Shown here: positions 24,849 to 34,206 of the stretch, in pieces
How positions within the stretch are numbered: the first letter of the stretch is position 1
Layout of the letters: each line of letters opens with the position of its first letter
NCBI RefSeq assembly: GCF_002434265.1
Contig: NZ_DJJS01000005.1
Span: forward strand, 62,001-126,000
DNA length: 64,000 nucleotides
Reading direction: 5' to 3'
DNA from: Pseudomonas sp. UBA6562
Lineage (GTDB): Bacteria; Pseudomonadota; Gammaproteobacteria; Pseudomonadales; Pseudomonadaceae
Notes under the pieces: generated by a model
What the model saw: the letters and a program-made list of their open reading frames with translations, nothing else
What the model was told of the DNA's origin: nothing
Databases searched by the model: none
Translations under genes and position numbers: made by a program

Positions 24849-26018
24849 TCAGGTTTTGCTCGCCTTGCTCAGCGAGTGGATACACGGCGAGACGAACAAG
24901 TTGCCGCGATAGGCACCAGCCAGGGTTTTAGCCGCGACGATCATCCACATGACAGTCAGCATCAACACCAGCACCACGCCAAAGAAGCTAAAGAACGTGA
25001 GGTGCAGCATAGAGCCCAATTTGAGGGTTGTTACGGCGTACACTCCCAGCGGAAAGGTGAAGCCCCACCAGCCGAGGTTGAAGGGAATGCCCTCCCTGAA
25101 GTAGCGCCCGGTAATTAGCAGCGCCAATACCATCCACCACAATCCCAGCCCCCAGAACAGCACACCACCGATCAAGCCAATGCCCTCGGCTACGCCGCCG
25201 ATGCTTGCCATTCCATGGGCAGCAAAGATTGCTGGAGCATCGTTGCCCAGCAGCAACATCCCCAAAGCCCCGGTACCGATCGGCCCTAAAGACAGCCAGC
25301 TCGATGCTGCCATGCTTTCATGAGGTAGTTTGTGCAGAGCCATGCGCAGTAACAGGATCACCAGTATGCTCAAGGCGACGGGCACCGAGTAGGCCCACAG
25401 CACGTAGCTGGTGATGAGCATGGTGAACTGTGCGCTCGCATCAGCGAGGTGCGGAGCCAATAGACCGCCACTGGCGGCAGCCACCTCAGCCGCAACTACT
25501 GGCAGCAGCCATACCGCTGTCATCTGATCAATGCTGTGCTGCTGGCGAGTAAACATCATATACGGGATCAGCACCCCGCAGGCCAATGCCATGGTGACAT
25601 CGATCCACCACAACACTTCGGCTAAAGCGACTACCCCACCCCCCCAGCGTGGCAAACCATAAAGGAGAAAACCGTTGATGATGGTCGCCAATCCCATGGG
25701 GATAGTTCCAAAAAACATCGATACAGTGGAGTGGCCGAAGATCTGTTTGGCCTCATCGAAGAACAATACCCAACGGCTCGCGTACATCAGCGTAAACAGG
25801 CAAAACAGCACGATATTAAAAAACCACAAGGCTTCCCCTAACGCTTTGGGCCACTGCGCAACAAAGGGCAGTTGGCCCAGAGCCAGCGCCAGAATCCCGG
25901 TGCCCATCGTGGCGGCGAACCAGTTGGGTGTGAACTGCCGGATCGCTTCTCGTGGATTGGACAAAGCCGCCAGTGGATGGCTGCCGCCCATTATAGCTGC
26001 GAGTCGTGTCTCACTCAT
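24849..26018 (-). CDS. TDT/SLAC1-family transporter (TehA-like)
   Basis: A 389-residue membrane protein with about ten helices and the TDT-family pattern (FTPNWFAATMGTGILALAL; later GTIPMGLATIINGFLLYG). The family includes plant SLAC1 anion channels, the yeast sulfite exporter Ssu1, malate transporters and bacterial TehA. The substrate cannot be fixed, though anion efflux is the common theme. Start at 26018 behind GGGAG. It is convergent with the fluoride operon, only eight bases between stops, and divergent from a LysR regulator across an operator-like dyad. No terminator is visible in the 8-base gap. Confidence 0.85.
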   Translation of the reverse strand: MSETRLAAIMGGSHPLAALSNPREAIRQFTPNWFAATMGTGILALALGQLPFVAQWPKALGEALWFFNIVLFCLFTLMYASRWVLFFDEAKQIFGHSTVSMFFGTIPMGLATIINGFLLYGLPRWGGGVVALAEVLWWIDVTMALACGVLIPYMMFTRQQHSIDQMTAVWLLPVVAAEVAAASGGLLAPHLADASAQFTMLITSYVLWAYSVPVALSILVILLLRMALHKLPHESMAASSWLSLGPIGTGALGMLLLGNDAPAIFAAHGMASIGGVAEGIGLIGGVLFWGLGLWWMVLALLITGRYFREGIPFNLGWWGFTFPLGVYAVTTLKLGSMLHLTFFSFFGVVLVLMLTVMWMIVAAKTLAGAYRGNLFVSPCIHSLSKASKT

Positions 26019-26100
26019 TTTCGCGCTCCCGCTTCAGTGTGCCTTCGATATGACATGGTTGAAGTATAGCTTGATGGGAATAGCGGTAAAAACGGATAGT

Positions 26101-26119
26101 ATAGGTTTATATGACCTAT
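26101..26119. promoter_or_regulatory. LysR-type operator
   Basis: The 19-base dyad ATAGGT-N7-ACCTAT lies in the 117-base gap between the TDT transporter and LysR genes, 16 bases before the LysR start. It fits the interrupted dyads bound by LysR-type regulators and could serve autoregulation and transporter control. Confidence 0.6.
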
Positions 26120-26135
26120 AAAGAAGGTAGATTAC

Positions 26136-27032
26136 ATGAAGCTAAGCCTACGCCAGCTACAAATTTTCTGCGCCGTCGCGCAGCACGGTAGCACCACCAG
26201 CGCCGCCATTTCGGTGTCACTGTCCCAATCTGCAACCAGCGCCGCACTGAACGAGTTGGAAAGCGCCTTGGATACCAGGCTGTTCGACCGTGTAGGCAAG
26301 CGTTTAGTGCTGAACGATAACGGCCATGCCTTACTGCCTCAAGCCAGAAGGATGCTTGAGAATGCACAACAGATAGAGGCCAGTTTCTTACCCGGCCATG
26401 CCGGGCTGAAGACACGCTTGCGGGTAGGATGCAGTACCACGATAGGCAATTATGTTCTGCCATTGATTCTCGGTGAGCTACGTCAATCAACACCACATTT
26501 GAGGGTCGATGTCGACATGGCCAACAGCATGGCTATCGCAAGAAGAGTCGCTGATTTCGAGATTGATATGGGCCTGATCGAGGGGCCTTGCCACCTGCCC
26601 GAACTCAGTGCCGAGCCTTGGCTAATTGATGAGTTGCTTATTGCCGCAGGCCAACGGCACCCCTTGGCACTAAAGCAGCAGGTCACACTTGATGATCTTC
26701 GTACCGCTGAATGGCTACTGCGCGAGCCAGGTTCTGGTACCCGTGAAGAAGTCGAACAATTGCTGCTGCGTCATTTGCACGATCTCGCCGAAACGCGCCA
26801 GATCGGCAGTTCAGAGGCCATCAAGCATACCCTCGCACAAGGCATCGGCATCAGTTGCCTGTCCCGCTGGGTCGTTCGGGATCTACTGGCCTCTGAAGTC
26901 TTGGTTGAACTGCCGCACGCGTTGCCTGCACTGACCCGACGTTTTTTTCTGATCCGTCACCGGGACAAATACATCTCGCCTGGGCTTGAGCGATTCTGGG
27001 AAAAATGCAGTCAATTCGTGAGCCAGGAGTAG
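26136..27032 (+). CDS. LysR-family transcriptional regulator
   Basis: A 298-residue LysR protein. The N-terminal helix-turn-helix spans about 4-62 (LRQLQIFCAVAQHGST; AATSAALNELES-type scanning helix), then a linker and two periplasmic-binding-like lobes (LRVGCSTTIGNYVLP; DIGLIEGP-like block; GSGTREEVE). The effector domain resembles YeiE/CbbR-type regulators. It probably controls the divergent TDT transporter through the ATAGGT/ACCTAT dyad. Ribosome binding site AGAAGG. No terminator is seen after it. Confidence 0.92.
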   Translation: MKLSLRQLQIFCAVAQHGSTTSAAISVSLSQSATSAALNELESALDTRLFDRVGKRLVLNDNGHALLPQARRMLENAQQIEASFLPGHAGLKTRLRVGCSTTIGNYVLPLILGELRQSTPHLRVDVDMANSMAIARRVADFEIDMGLIEGPCHLPELSAEPWLIDELLIAAGQRHPLALKQQVTLDDLRTAEWLLREPGSGTREEVEQLLLRHLHDLAETRQIGSSEAIKHTLAQGIGISCLSRWVVRDLLASEVLVELPHALPALTRRFFLIRHRDKYISPGLERFWEKCSQFVSQE

Positions 27033-27189
27033 CTAGACCTATTTATAAAACAGGTAAGAGCTACCAAAACAAGTTGTTTCCGGAATTTATCAACGACGCA
27101 TAAAGTCAACTCATTGCCCTGCAGCGATGAACGAGTTGTATATGCCAAGGCGCGACTGGGTGCCTTGCTTACCCTATGAGGAAATTCTG

Positions 27190-28182
27190 ATGAATGTGAT
27201 AAAGAAAACCGTCACAGCCCTGACGTTGGGTGTTGCGTTGGCCGCATCGATGAGCGCGTGGGCCGCGCAAGATCGCTGGACGTTTGACGGCGATATTCAC
27301 AACAACTCGCTGGCCGTCAGCCCTGATGAAACGACGGCGGTGGTCTCTTACAGTCAGCGTCCAGATGTAGTGGTTTATGATTTGAAAACCGGTAAGGTTC
27401 GCCAGGTTCTCACCGGCTACGTCACGCCGCGAAATATTGTGTTTTCGCCAACTGGCGATGTGTTCTACCTCTCCGACAGCAGTTTGGGGGTCGTGCGCAA
27501 GATTGACACCAAGACTTTAAAAGTGATCGCAGATATTCCGTTGGGCGCAGGTGCTTTTGGTACCACACTCAGCAAGGACGGAAGCCTGCTCTACGTCAAC
27601 AATGAAGCGGCCAGCACGCTGTCGGTCATTGACCTTGATCACCAGCGGCCAGTAGCTGTGGTACCTGGCTTCTCCCAACCGCGCCAGGGCATCCGAGTAA
27701 GTCCTGACGGCAAAACCGTCTATGTCACCAACTTTCTTGGGGACAAAATTACCTTGGTCGACAGCAAGACCAATACGATTGAAGGTGAGATCACTGGCTT
27801 CAACAAGTTGCGCGCCATCTCCATATCGGCGGACGGCAATACGCTGTACGCGGCTAACAGCGGCAGTAACAGCATCGCAGTTGTCGACACTCAAAAACGC
27901 GCCATCACAACCACCGTCATTGTTGGCAAAGACCCCTACGGCGCAGCCCTCACTCCAGACGGGCTGCACGTCTACTCGGGTAACCTCGGTGACAACAGCC
28001 TTTCAGTGATCGACACCAAAACGCTGAAAGTGACCACCACTGTGACCGGTTTGAAGGCACCCCGCCAGGCCATTGTCTTCACCAAAGACAAGTCGAAGGC
28101 GTATGTCCTCAATGAGGACTTGAGTATCTCCACAGTCGATCTCGCCAGCAACAAGGTGGTGTCGACGCTCAAGGCCGACTGA
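27190..28182 (+). CDS. periplasmic YVTN beta-propeller (YncE-like) protein
   Basis: A 330-residue protein with a clear signal peptide (TALTLGVALAASMSAWAA, cleavage near 28) and seven YncE-type blades with VYVTNFLGD, LYAANSGSN and YSGNLGDNSL repeats. YncE-like proteins bind DNA or partners in the periplasm and are often iron or stress induced; the role here is unknown. I chose ATG 27190 (GAGGAAA upstream, signal peptide start) over an upstream ATG at 27127. A GC hairpin follows the stop (28192-28213) without a T-run. Confidence 0.88.
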   Translation: MNVIKKTVTALTLGVALAASMSAWAAQDRWTFDGDIHNNSLAVSPDETTAVVSYSQRPDVVVYDLKTGKVRQVLTGYVTPRNIVFSPTGDVFYLSDSSLGVVRKIDTKTLKVIADIPLGAGAFGTTLSKDGSLLYVNNEAASTLSVIDLDHQRPVAVVPGFSQPRQGIRVSPDGKTVYVTNFLGDKITLVDSKTNTIEGEITGFNKLRAISISADGNTLYAANSGSNSIAVVDTQKRAITTTVIVGKDPYGAALTPDGLHVYSGNLGDNSLSVIDTKTLKVTTTVTGLKAPRQAIVFTKDKSKAYVLNEDLSISTVDLASNKVVSTLKAD

Positions 28183-28511
28183 TTGAACAGCGCAGGCCTT
28201 CATGGGGGCCTGCTGATACTCCACGACCAAGTGAATAATAATGAGTGAAAATGATGAGTCCTGGATGATGGATCGCCGTCGCTCATTGAGATGAGCCAAT
28301 GATGCTTGACCGTGAGCGTCGCTTTGCTCAATTGAGGAAGGCACAGGGTCCGGGGGGGGGGAGAGCCCAGCATTCCAGCAAAAAATGATATCGGGAAGTT
28401 TTTTCTATGGAGTCGAATTAACCTGTTTGTGGCTCGTCTATTGTCTGATCGCTTGCCGTTTCAGAGGCAGGTGGGTCTTCTAAAAATTAAAAATGACCAA
28501 AGGAAATACAT
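28183..28511. other. intergenic region with a hairpin and a G-tract
   Basis: Stem GCAGGCC/GGCCTGC at 28192-28213 may be a weak terminator for the propeller gene. A homopolymer of ten G residues lies at 28352-28361. No gene seen. Confidence 0.4.
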
Positions 28512-28892
28512 ATGTTCAAAAAGATGATTCTCACCGTCGCTGTTGCCGCCAGCTGCATGTCGGGTTTGGCGCTCGCCGATGCGCCAGTCAAGCTTGCTGA
28601 AACGGACAAGGGAAAAGTACTCGTAGACGCAAAAGGTATGACTCTTTATACCTTCGGTAAGGACACCTCGGGCAAGTCGGTCTGCAATGGGCCATGCGCT
28701 TCAAACTGGCCACCTCTACCGGTATCCGCAGACGCGAAAGCGGGTCATGATTACTCTGTCATCACTCGAGACGATGGCACAAAACAATGGGCATACAAAG
28801 GCATGCCACTTTACAGCTGGGTCAAAGATACCAAGCCAGGGGATACAACCGGTGACGGCGTCAACCAAGTCTGGCACGTTGCCAAGCCGTAA
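28512..28892 (+). CDS. secreted repeat protein (COG4315-like)
   Basis: A 126-residue protein with a signal peptide (MFKKMILTVAVAASCMSGLA) and two copies of the secreted-repeat motif: GMTLYTFGKDTSGKSVCNGPC with CASNWPPL, and GMPLYSWVKDTKPGDTTGDG ending in VWHVAKP. This family (COG4315, 'secreted repeat of unknown function') is common in pseudomonads and is probably exported to the periplasm. The two cysteines in the first repeat may form a disulfide. ATG 28512 with AAAGGAAA upstream. Function unknown. Confidence 0.9.
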   Translation: MFKKMILTVAVAASCMSGLALADAPVKLAETDKGKVLVDAKGMTLYTFGKDTSGKSVCNGPCASNWPPLPVSADAKAGHDYSVITRDDGTKQWAYKGMPLYSWVKDTKPGDTTGDGVNQVWHVAKP

Positions 28893-29371
28893 CGTCAAAT
28901 AATTAATAGGCTGGCTTACGCCACTGGCTTTGTCAGTGGCGCAAACCAGAAGAATACACACCTGATATTTTCGCCAACATACAGCCGCCGCGCCTCATAA
29001 ATCTTTGATGGATCATTTCAACGAAAAATGGGGCCGAGGTACGGTACACCTTGGACGTATTCCCGTAACGCCAGCCTGAGGATTTCGTTTGGCCGGGAGT
29101 CTGTGACGATGCGCATGGTGGTTCCATCCAGCCGCTAGTGGACCGATATTCTGAGGCAACGCCAATTAGAACGGTAGGGCATCGTAAATATGCGGGCGAA
29201 GGTCTGCTTATGGCCGAAAGCTGCCGTTAATAAGCCGACCAACAGGCGTCGCTTTGTTGGTTGGTGCGCATGGCTTACAACTCAAACAAGGGTATGGTTT
29301 TGGGCGTATCAAATCGGCCCGCACAGCGCTACCTTCAGCATCTAACAAACGTACGCTGAGGAGTCGAAACA
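28893..29371. other. intergenic gap with a hairpin and one repeat copy
   Basis: About 480 bases. A stem CGCCACTG/CAGTGGCG near 28919-28941 follows the secreted-repeat gene. A dispersed repeat copy lies at 29201-29228. No gene seen. Confidence 0.4.
29201..29228 (+). repeat. dispersed intergenic repeat, copy 5
   Basis: Contains CTGCTTATGGCCGAAAGCTG followed by CCG, matching the shared core with one or two changes. Confidence 0.5.
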
Positions 29372-29578
29372 GTGGAGACTGAACGAGGTGTTGAGGAACG
29401 GAACGGTCGATGGTCGATCGTTGCCGGACGTGCTGTATGCACTGGCTGCATGGAAAGCCAAGCGCTGGAAGACTGCGAAAGCCCCTTTCTACATGCCGAC
29501 ACCTGTCCAGCCAGCGATGTGGAAGGTCATCATCCATGGGCAGCGTTGCACCACATCCTTGGCAGTGCGCGTGGGTGA
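29372..29578 (+). CDS. small Cys/His protein, paralogue of the gene at 9832
   Basis: A 68-residue protein related to the one encoded at 9832-10038 (about 42 identical positions): VAGRAVCTGC, MESQALED, PFLHAD, HHPWAALHHI. GTG start with GAGGAG upstream. It sits 28 bases before the end of a convergent tyrosine-recombinase gene, so it may travel with that element. Function unknown; zinc binding through the cysteines and histidines is possible. Confidence 0.75.
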   Translation: METERGVEERNGRWSIVAGRAVCTGCMESQALEDCESPFLHADTCPASDVEGHHPWAALHHILGSARG

Positions 29579-29606
29579 GCTGCCGCTTAGGCCTCGATCA
29601 CTTCAA

Positions 29607-30569
29607 TTAATACTTCACTTTATAGGTGGGTGAATCCTCCGGCCGGTTCTCCCGCCGATCGTAGATCTTGGTCGTGCTGATGTTGGCATGACCCAGCCAG
29701 GCCTGGACCTTGGCGATATCGGCTTCATGCTCCAAGGCGTTGGTGGCTGCCGTTGCTCGGAGTCCATGAACCCCAAGGCCGTCGACCTCAATCCCGGCCT
29801 TTTTCGCGTAGGCCGTGACGACGGCATAGATGCCGTTTGCCGTGATACCGGCGCCGGTCAATTTACCTCGCAGCGGCATGAACAGTGGCACCTTCCGTTC
29901 GGCCAGATGATGCTCTGAGTTTTCCAGGTACTGATGAATACGCCCGGCTGCGATCGGGTGCAACGGGAGGTATCGCACCTTGCCGCCCTTGCCGTGAACC
30001 TTCAGATGCTGAATACCGCGGCGCTCCTGAATGTCGCTCACCTGCAGCAGCGCCGCTTCTTCACGGCGCAGTCCGTGATAGAGAAGAACAGCCAATAGCG
30101 CCCGGTCGCGCTGCCCTTTAAGTGTTGTTTCATCCGGCGCCTCGAGCAGCGCCTTCGCCTGGTGGTCACCCAACGCCGGCGTCTTGCCTTCATTGCTTTC
30201 TATCCTGGGACGTTTTACCCCATGCACTGGATTGCCGCCGGCGATCGCATTGTTCTCCAGGAGGTGATCAAAGAGGCTGGCCAGCGCGGCCAATTTGCGC
30301 CGGATCGTGGCTCCGGCCAAACCGCGATGCTCGAGGTGGGCTCGCCAGGCTAAAACATGCGATCGGGTCACGACCCGAAATTCATCGGCCGAAGCCAAGC
30401 CGATAAAACTACAGAAGTCTTCCAGGTCGTTTTGGTAAGCACGTCGTGTTCGAGGGTTGTCCAGGTTGGCAAACCACTCGACCGCGGCTGGAACCTTGGC
30501 CAGCGTCTGAAATTCGACCGCCGTGAGCCGACGCTGATCATTCGTATGGTTTTTCGTCAGTTCCTGCAT
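29607..30569 (-). CDS. XerD-like tyrosine recombinase
   Basis: A 320-residue integrase with the full catalytic set: Arg in GLRREEAAL, Lys in GKGGKVR, the HxxR box HGLRATAATN and the GHANISTTKIYDR tail with the nucleophile Tyr. An N-terminal SAM-like core-binding domain is present (RTRRAYQNDLEDFCSF). It cuts and joins DNA at specific att sites. ATG 30569 is preferred; GTG 30620 gives 17 more residues. It flanks the RloC-like and DarT loci and may have brought them in as a nested element, but no att repeats are evident. Confidence 0.92.
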   Translation of the reverse strand: MQELTKNHTNDQRRLTAVEFQTLAKVPAAVEWFANLDNPRTRRAYQNDLEDFCSFIGLASADEFRVVTRSHVLAWRAHLEHRGLAGATIRRKLAALASLFDHLLENNAIAGGNPVHGVKRPRIESNEGKTPALGDHQAKALLEAPDETTLKGQRDRALLAVLLYHGLRREEAALLQVSDIQERRGIQHLKVHGKGGKVRYLPLHPIAAGRIHQYLENSEHHLAERKVPLFMPLRGKLTGAGITANGIYAVVTAYAKKAGIEVDGLGVHGLRATAATNALEHEADIAKVQAWLGHANISTTKIYDRRENRPEDSPTYKVKY

Positions 30570-30620
30570 ATCGTTCTCATCATTGGCTATCCTGCAATCG
30601 CTCTCAAAGCTTTCGGTCAC

Positions 30621-30931
30621 AAAATCATCGCTATATCAGTCCGCCGTTGCTAAAACCGATAAACGGCAATAAGTGGTGATAACCTATTTTATCGCCAGTG
30701 ATGGACTGCTACCCATGCTCTCCTGGCTATTTTTCCCTGCTATGGTCGATTGGCGCCCGTCACGACCGGCAGCAATCGGCCCAAAGCAGCCACTCGATGC
30801 CTCCCCCCTCAGCATGGCTCGGCAAATTAGCCCAAGTATGCGTCGATTAAGTACAGCACCTCTTCATAGGCCCGCTTATCCGGGATTACACTGTCCTCTC
30901 CGTTTCTGAGTCTCAGTGGAAGGAAGCAACC
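30621..30931. other. intergenic region with a repeat copy
   Basis: About 310 bases between divergent genes. It contains a minus-strand copy of the dispersed repeat (30761-30795). Its start should hold the integrase promoter. No gene. Confidence 0.4.
30761..30795 (-). repeat. dispersed intergenic repeat, copy 6
   Basis: On the minus strand reads GGCTGCTTTGGGCCGATTGC followed by TGCCGG, matching the shared core. Confidence 0.6.
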
Positions 30932-33217
30932 GTGCTCGAAAGGATTGAATGGATTCGCGGTATCGGCCTGCTCCACGATGTGGATGGCAGAGCACTGAAG
31001 TTCTCCAAAACTCAGCTGGTCTACGCTGACAATGGCCGAGGTAAGTCTACTCTGGCGAGCGTTCTGCGATCAGTCGCCGAAGGGGACTCGTCAGCGCTAA
31101 TAGACAGAAAAACGGTTGATGGGACTATCCCTCCAGATGTGAGCTTGGCCTTTGGGAGCGGCCATAAAGTCACGCTGGCAAAAGGGAAATGGTCAGAAGC
31201 ACGTCCTGAGCTGCTTGTGTTTGACGCTGAATTCATTGAAAAAAATGTCCACTCTGGTGGCGTGGTTTCACCAGGGCAACGGAAAAACCTTCTACAGTTT
31301 GCTCTGGGGGCATCCGCGGTAAAGGCAAGGGTGAACGAGGAAAAGGCCACCAAAGAATCATCTGAAGCTACAGCAGAGGTTGGTCGGGTAACTGCTCAAC
31401 TCGCGGGTTACCATCAGGGTTTAGCGCTTCCGCTGTTTCAAAAGCTGGCGCCGTTGACCGAACAGGCGGCGCAGCCACAGCTGGATACCCTTAGGAAGCG
31501 TCTCCATATCGCTCAAAGCATTGATATGGTGCTGAAAAGGGCGCTACCCGAGGAGGTCCAAGAGCCTTCTTTCGATCTCGACGCCTTGTTCCAAATTCTT
31601 AATCTTTCATTAGAAGATGTGGAGGAGAACGCTGAGCAGAAGGTAACCGACTACATTGCGCATAAGCACAAGCCCGCAATAGAGCGATGGATCAGTGAGG
31701 GCCAATCGTTCGATGACGGATCGACCTGCCCCTATTGCAATCAGTCAACTACCGGTGTCGAGTTGGTGCGAGCCTACCGGACTCACTTCAACCAAGAATA
31801 CCAACGACTCAAAACGAGTGTTTCCGTGCTTGAGCGGGGAGTACAGGCGAGAACTGCAGAAGCTGTGATCGAAAAAGTGGCGACCGGAATAGCAAACGCC
31901 TGTGCTGCTATCGCCCTGTGGGCAGCCGAGGTTCAAGTAGACACGCCAGTGTTTTCCAGCGAACAGGCTAGGGCAGGTATTGAAGCTCTTCGAGCGACTT
32001 TAACCAGCTTGGTTAGTTTAAAGCTAAACAAGCCACTGGAATCCATCGGAAGTGCCATAGAAAGAGAGAGCGTTCAGCATCAATGGAATGGCGTGCTTGA
32101 GCACGTTCGAGATGCGAATACTCAGATTTTGCAAGCGCGTAAAGCCATTGTCGAGTATCGGGGAGGCCTGACATCTGAAAACATTGGCGTGATGAATCAA
32201 CAAATAATAAACCTAGAACTAAGTGTTTCGAGGGGTAAGTCGCAAGTCGCCGAACTACTAACGGCGCTCATTGAAGCCAAGAAAAAATCGCAGACAGCTG
32301 ATGCCAATAAGAAGGCGGCTCGCTCGACCCTCAATGATCAAATGGCTTCAACGTTGGCCACCTTTCAGACCACAATCAACAAAATTCTTAGCAGGTTTGG
32401 AGCTTCCTTCAGTATCGAAAAGATGGATGCCAATTTTCGGGGCGGATTGCGAAGTGAGTACGGAATTTCCCTTCGTGGCAGGTCAATCACGCTAGACGGT
32501 ACGCCGAAATTTGCTACAGCCTTGAGCGAAGGGGATAAGCGCACCTTGGCTTTTGCTTTTTTCATCGCAACGGTCAATTCGGCGCCTGAACTAGGGAAAA
32601 GGATTGTGGTGATCGATGATCCTATGTGCAGCCTGGATGCCAACCGTAAGTCCCAGACAAAAGAGATACTCCGAATCATAAGCACCCGTGCCGAGCAGCT
32701 TATCATAATGGCACATGATCCATTCTTCGTGCGAGACCTCAGGGAGACTCTCACTATAAAAGGCTCACCTGCATTGGAAGTATTCCAACTACAGCATGCA
32801 GCGGATGGATACAGCCAGCTAGCGAAATTCAACGTGGAGCAGGAATGCGAGTCCCCGTTCTTTAGACATCACAGGCTGTTGGTGGAGTTTTGCGCTGGCG
32901 TTGTGCACGACAGCAGAATGGTGGCCAAAGCGATCCGCCCTTTCCTGGAAGGATACTTGCACAGAAGATTCCCCGGTTTGGTGCCCAAGGACTTGATGTT
33001 TGGTGGGATTCTTTCTCACATCGGGGCGGTTTCACAGTCAGATCCCTTGACCTATGCAGCTCCGCTTGTAGAGGAATTGAGAGACATCAATAGCTATGCG
33101 GGGCAATTTCACCATGATACTAACCCTGGTGTCTGCGACACTCTTCCAGTAACCACATCCGAACTTCTCACCTATAGCCAGCGGGCGCTGACTCTGGTTT
33201 ATCGCGGAGCGGTATGA
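30932..33217 (+). CDS. RloC/PrrC-like zinc-hook ATPase, probable anti-phage anticodon nuclease
   Basis: A 761-residue AAA_13/SMC-like ABC ATPase. Walker A is YADNGRGKST (31-40). Long coiled coils flank a zinc-hook CPYC (266-269). The ABC signature ALSEGDKR (about 530), Walker B VVIDDPMCSLDA and switch histidine in IIMAHDP follow. The C-terminal ~150 residues hold an R-x3-E pair in RPFLE and a histidine in GQFHHD, candidate counterparts of the Arg/Glu/His anticodon-nuclease triad of PrrC and RloC; the spacing of the His differs, so this is tentative. RloC couples DNA-damage sensing to tRNA cleavage as a phage defence. GTG start with GGAAGGA. Alternative: a related defence ATPase without RNase activity. 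Confidence 0.78.
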   Translation: MLERIEWIRGIGLLHDVDGRALKFSKTQLVYADNGRGKSTLASVLRSVAEGDSSALIDRKTVDGTIPPDVSLAFGSGHKVTLAKGKWSEARPELLVFDAEFIEKNVHSGGVVSPGQRKNLLQFALGASAVKARVNEEKATKESSEATAEVGRVTAQLAGYHQGLALPLFQKLAPLTEQAAQPQLDTLRKRLHIAQSIDMVLKRALPEEVQEPSFDLDALFQILNLSLEDVEENAEQKVTDYIAHKHKPAIERWISEGQSFDDGSTCPYCNQSTTGVELVRAYRTHFNQEYQRLKTSVSVLERGVQARTAEAVIEKVATGIANACAAIALWAAEVQVDTPVFSSEQARAGIEALRATLTSLVSLKLNKPLESIGSAIERESVQHQWNGVLEHVRDANTQILQARKAIVEYRGGLTSENIGVMNQQIINLELSVSRGKSQVAELLTALIEAKKKSQTADANKKAARSTLNDQMASTLATFQTTINKILSRFGASFSIEKMDANFRGGLRSEYGISLRGRSITLDGTPKFATALSEGDKRTLAFAFFIATVNSAPELGKRIVVIDDPMCSLDANRKSQTKEILRIISTRAEQLIIMAHDPFFVRDLRETLTIKGSPALEVFQLQHAADGYSQLAKFNVEQECESPFFRHHRLLVEFCAGVVHDSRMVAKAIRPFLEGYLHRRFPGLVPKDLMFGGILSHIGAVSQSDPLTYAAPLVEELRDINSYAGQFHHDTNPGVCDTLPVTTSELLTYSQRALTLVYRGAV

Positions 33218-33582
33218 AGCGTTTTTCGGGTTGTCGCCACCTGATGGCCTCTGGTGGCGGATTTCTGACTGTCGTAACCGGCAGAAATCAGCCAAAAGAA
33301 GTCAGTCCCGAAACGGTTGAGTCGCATCGGGTATCAGTCGCTGGAGCAGCCAGAGCTAGAGCTAGAGCTAGAGCTAGACACGGTTCTAACTTATCTACTG
33401 AATCATATGGTTAAAGATTTTATTTTTTTCCAGTTGCTTGCCTCACTTGAGCCTCTTAAGATGGCTAAAAGCCAGTTCCCGATGGGCATCAGGATAGTCT
33501 CAGGCGACAAAAGTCCGGCAAGCTGTGAGACAGGGCGGGACGGTATGGAACCAGAGCCGCAAGACAACCAGGGGATGAAGTC
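33218..33582. other. intergenic region with a short tandem repeat
   Basis: About 365 bases. Contains 4.5 copies of AGAGCT at 33352-33378. No gene seen; the darT promoter should lie near its end, before GATGAAG. Confidence 0.4.
33352..33378 (+). repeat. AGAGCT tandem hexamer, 4.5 copies
   Basis: Perfect hexamer repeat in the gap upstream of darT. Repeats of this kind can vary in copy number by slippage; no role is evident. Confidence 0.8.
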
Positions 33583-34206
33583 ATGCCAAGAACTGTCGCT
33601 GCCCGACGCATCATTAAGCACCTTTATCACTTTACCCGAGCCTCAAACCTCCCCGGCATCTTAACCAATGGAATCATTGCACGTTCTGTTCTTCAGAACA
33701 GCGGCGCAGTATTCACATTTAACGATGAGGTACGGCTTGATAACCGGGAGTCGAGGAGCTGCCTAAGCATCAGCTTTCCGAATTGCAAAATGCTGTACCA
33801 GAAAATGCAAGAGTTCCCCAAGGACGATTGGGCGGTACTCCGGCTTAACCCTAGCATTCTCTGGGAGCATGATTGCTTATTCGTAGTAACAAATGCCGCT
33901 ACCACTACCATCAGAAATGCACCTGACGCGCAGCTCAAGGGGGCGGACGCTCTCGAAAGGCTTTTTGGTAACGATGAAGCTCGGCGTCAAGCAGGGCGAC
34001 TGGTGCATGAAACAACAGATGTGCAGGCAGAAGTACTCGTTTCTGGTACAATCCTTCCGCATCATATTGTTAACGTAAATTTTCATTATCAAAATAAGCT
34101 TAATGATTTTAAGGGATTAGAAGCGCTATCCAATAAATTTAATAAATTTATATGGCAGTTTGATCCAGACCTTTTTTACCAGAGAAAAGACGCAGATAAT
34201 GGCTGA
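33583..34206 (+). CDS. darT: DarT-family ADP-ribosyltransferase toxin
   Basis: A 207-residue DUF4433/DarT protein: N-terminal LYHFTRASNLPGILTNGII with the NAD-site histidine, a NAD-binding arginine region (EVRLDNRESRSCLSIS), and the C-terminal catalytic block DVQAEVLVSGTI with its glutamate. DarT modifies bases of single-stranded DNA with ADP-ribose and is a growth-arrest or anti-phage toxin. The gene overlaps the downstream NADAR gene by eight bases (ATGGCTGA), the arrangement of a toxin-antitoxin pair. The antitoxin type and the sequence suggest the DarT1 subgroup. ATG with GATGAAG upstream. Confidence 0.88.
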   Translation: MPRTVAARRIIKHLYHFTRASNLPGILTNGIIARSVLQNSGAVFTFNDEVRLDNRESRSCLSISFPNCKMLYQKMQEFPKDDWAVLRLNPSILWEHDCLFVVTNAATTTIRNAPDAQLKGADALERLFGNDEARRQAGRLVHETTDVQAEVLVSGTILPHHIVNVNFHYQNKLNDFKGLEALSNKFNKFIWQFDPDLFYQRKDADNG

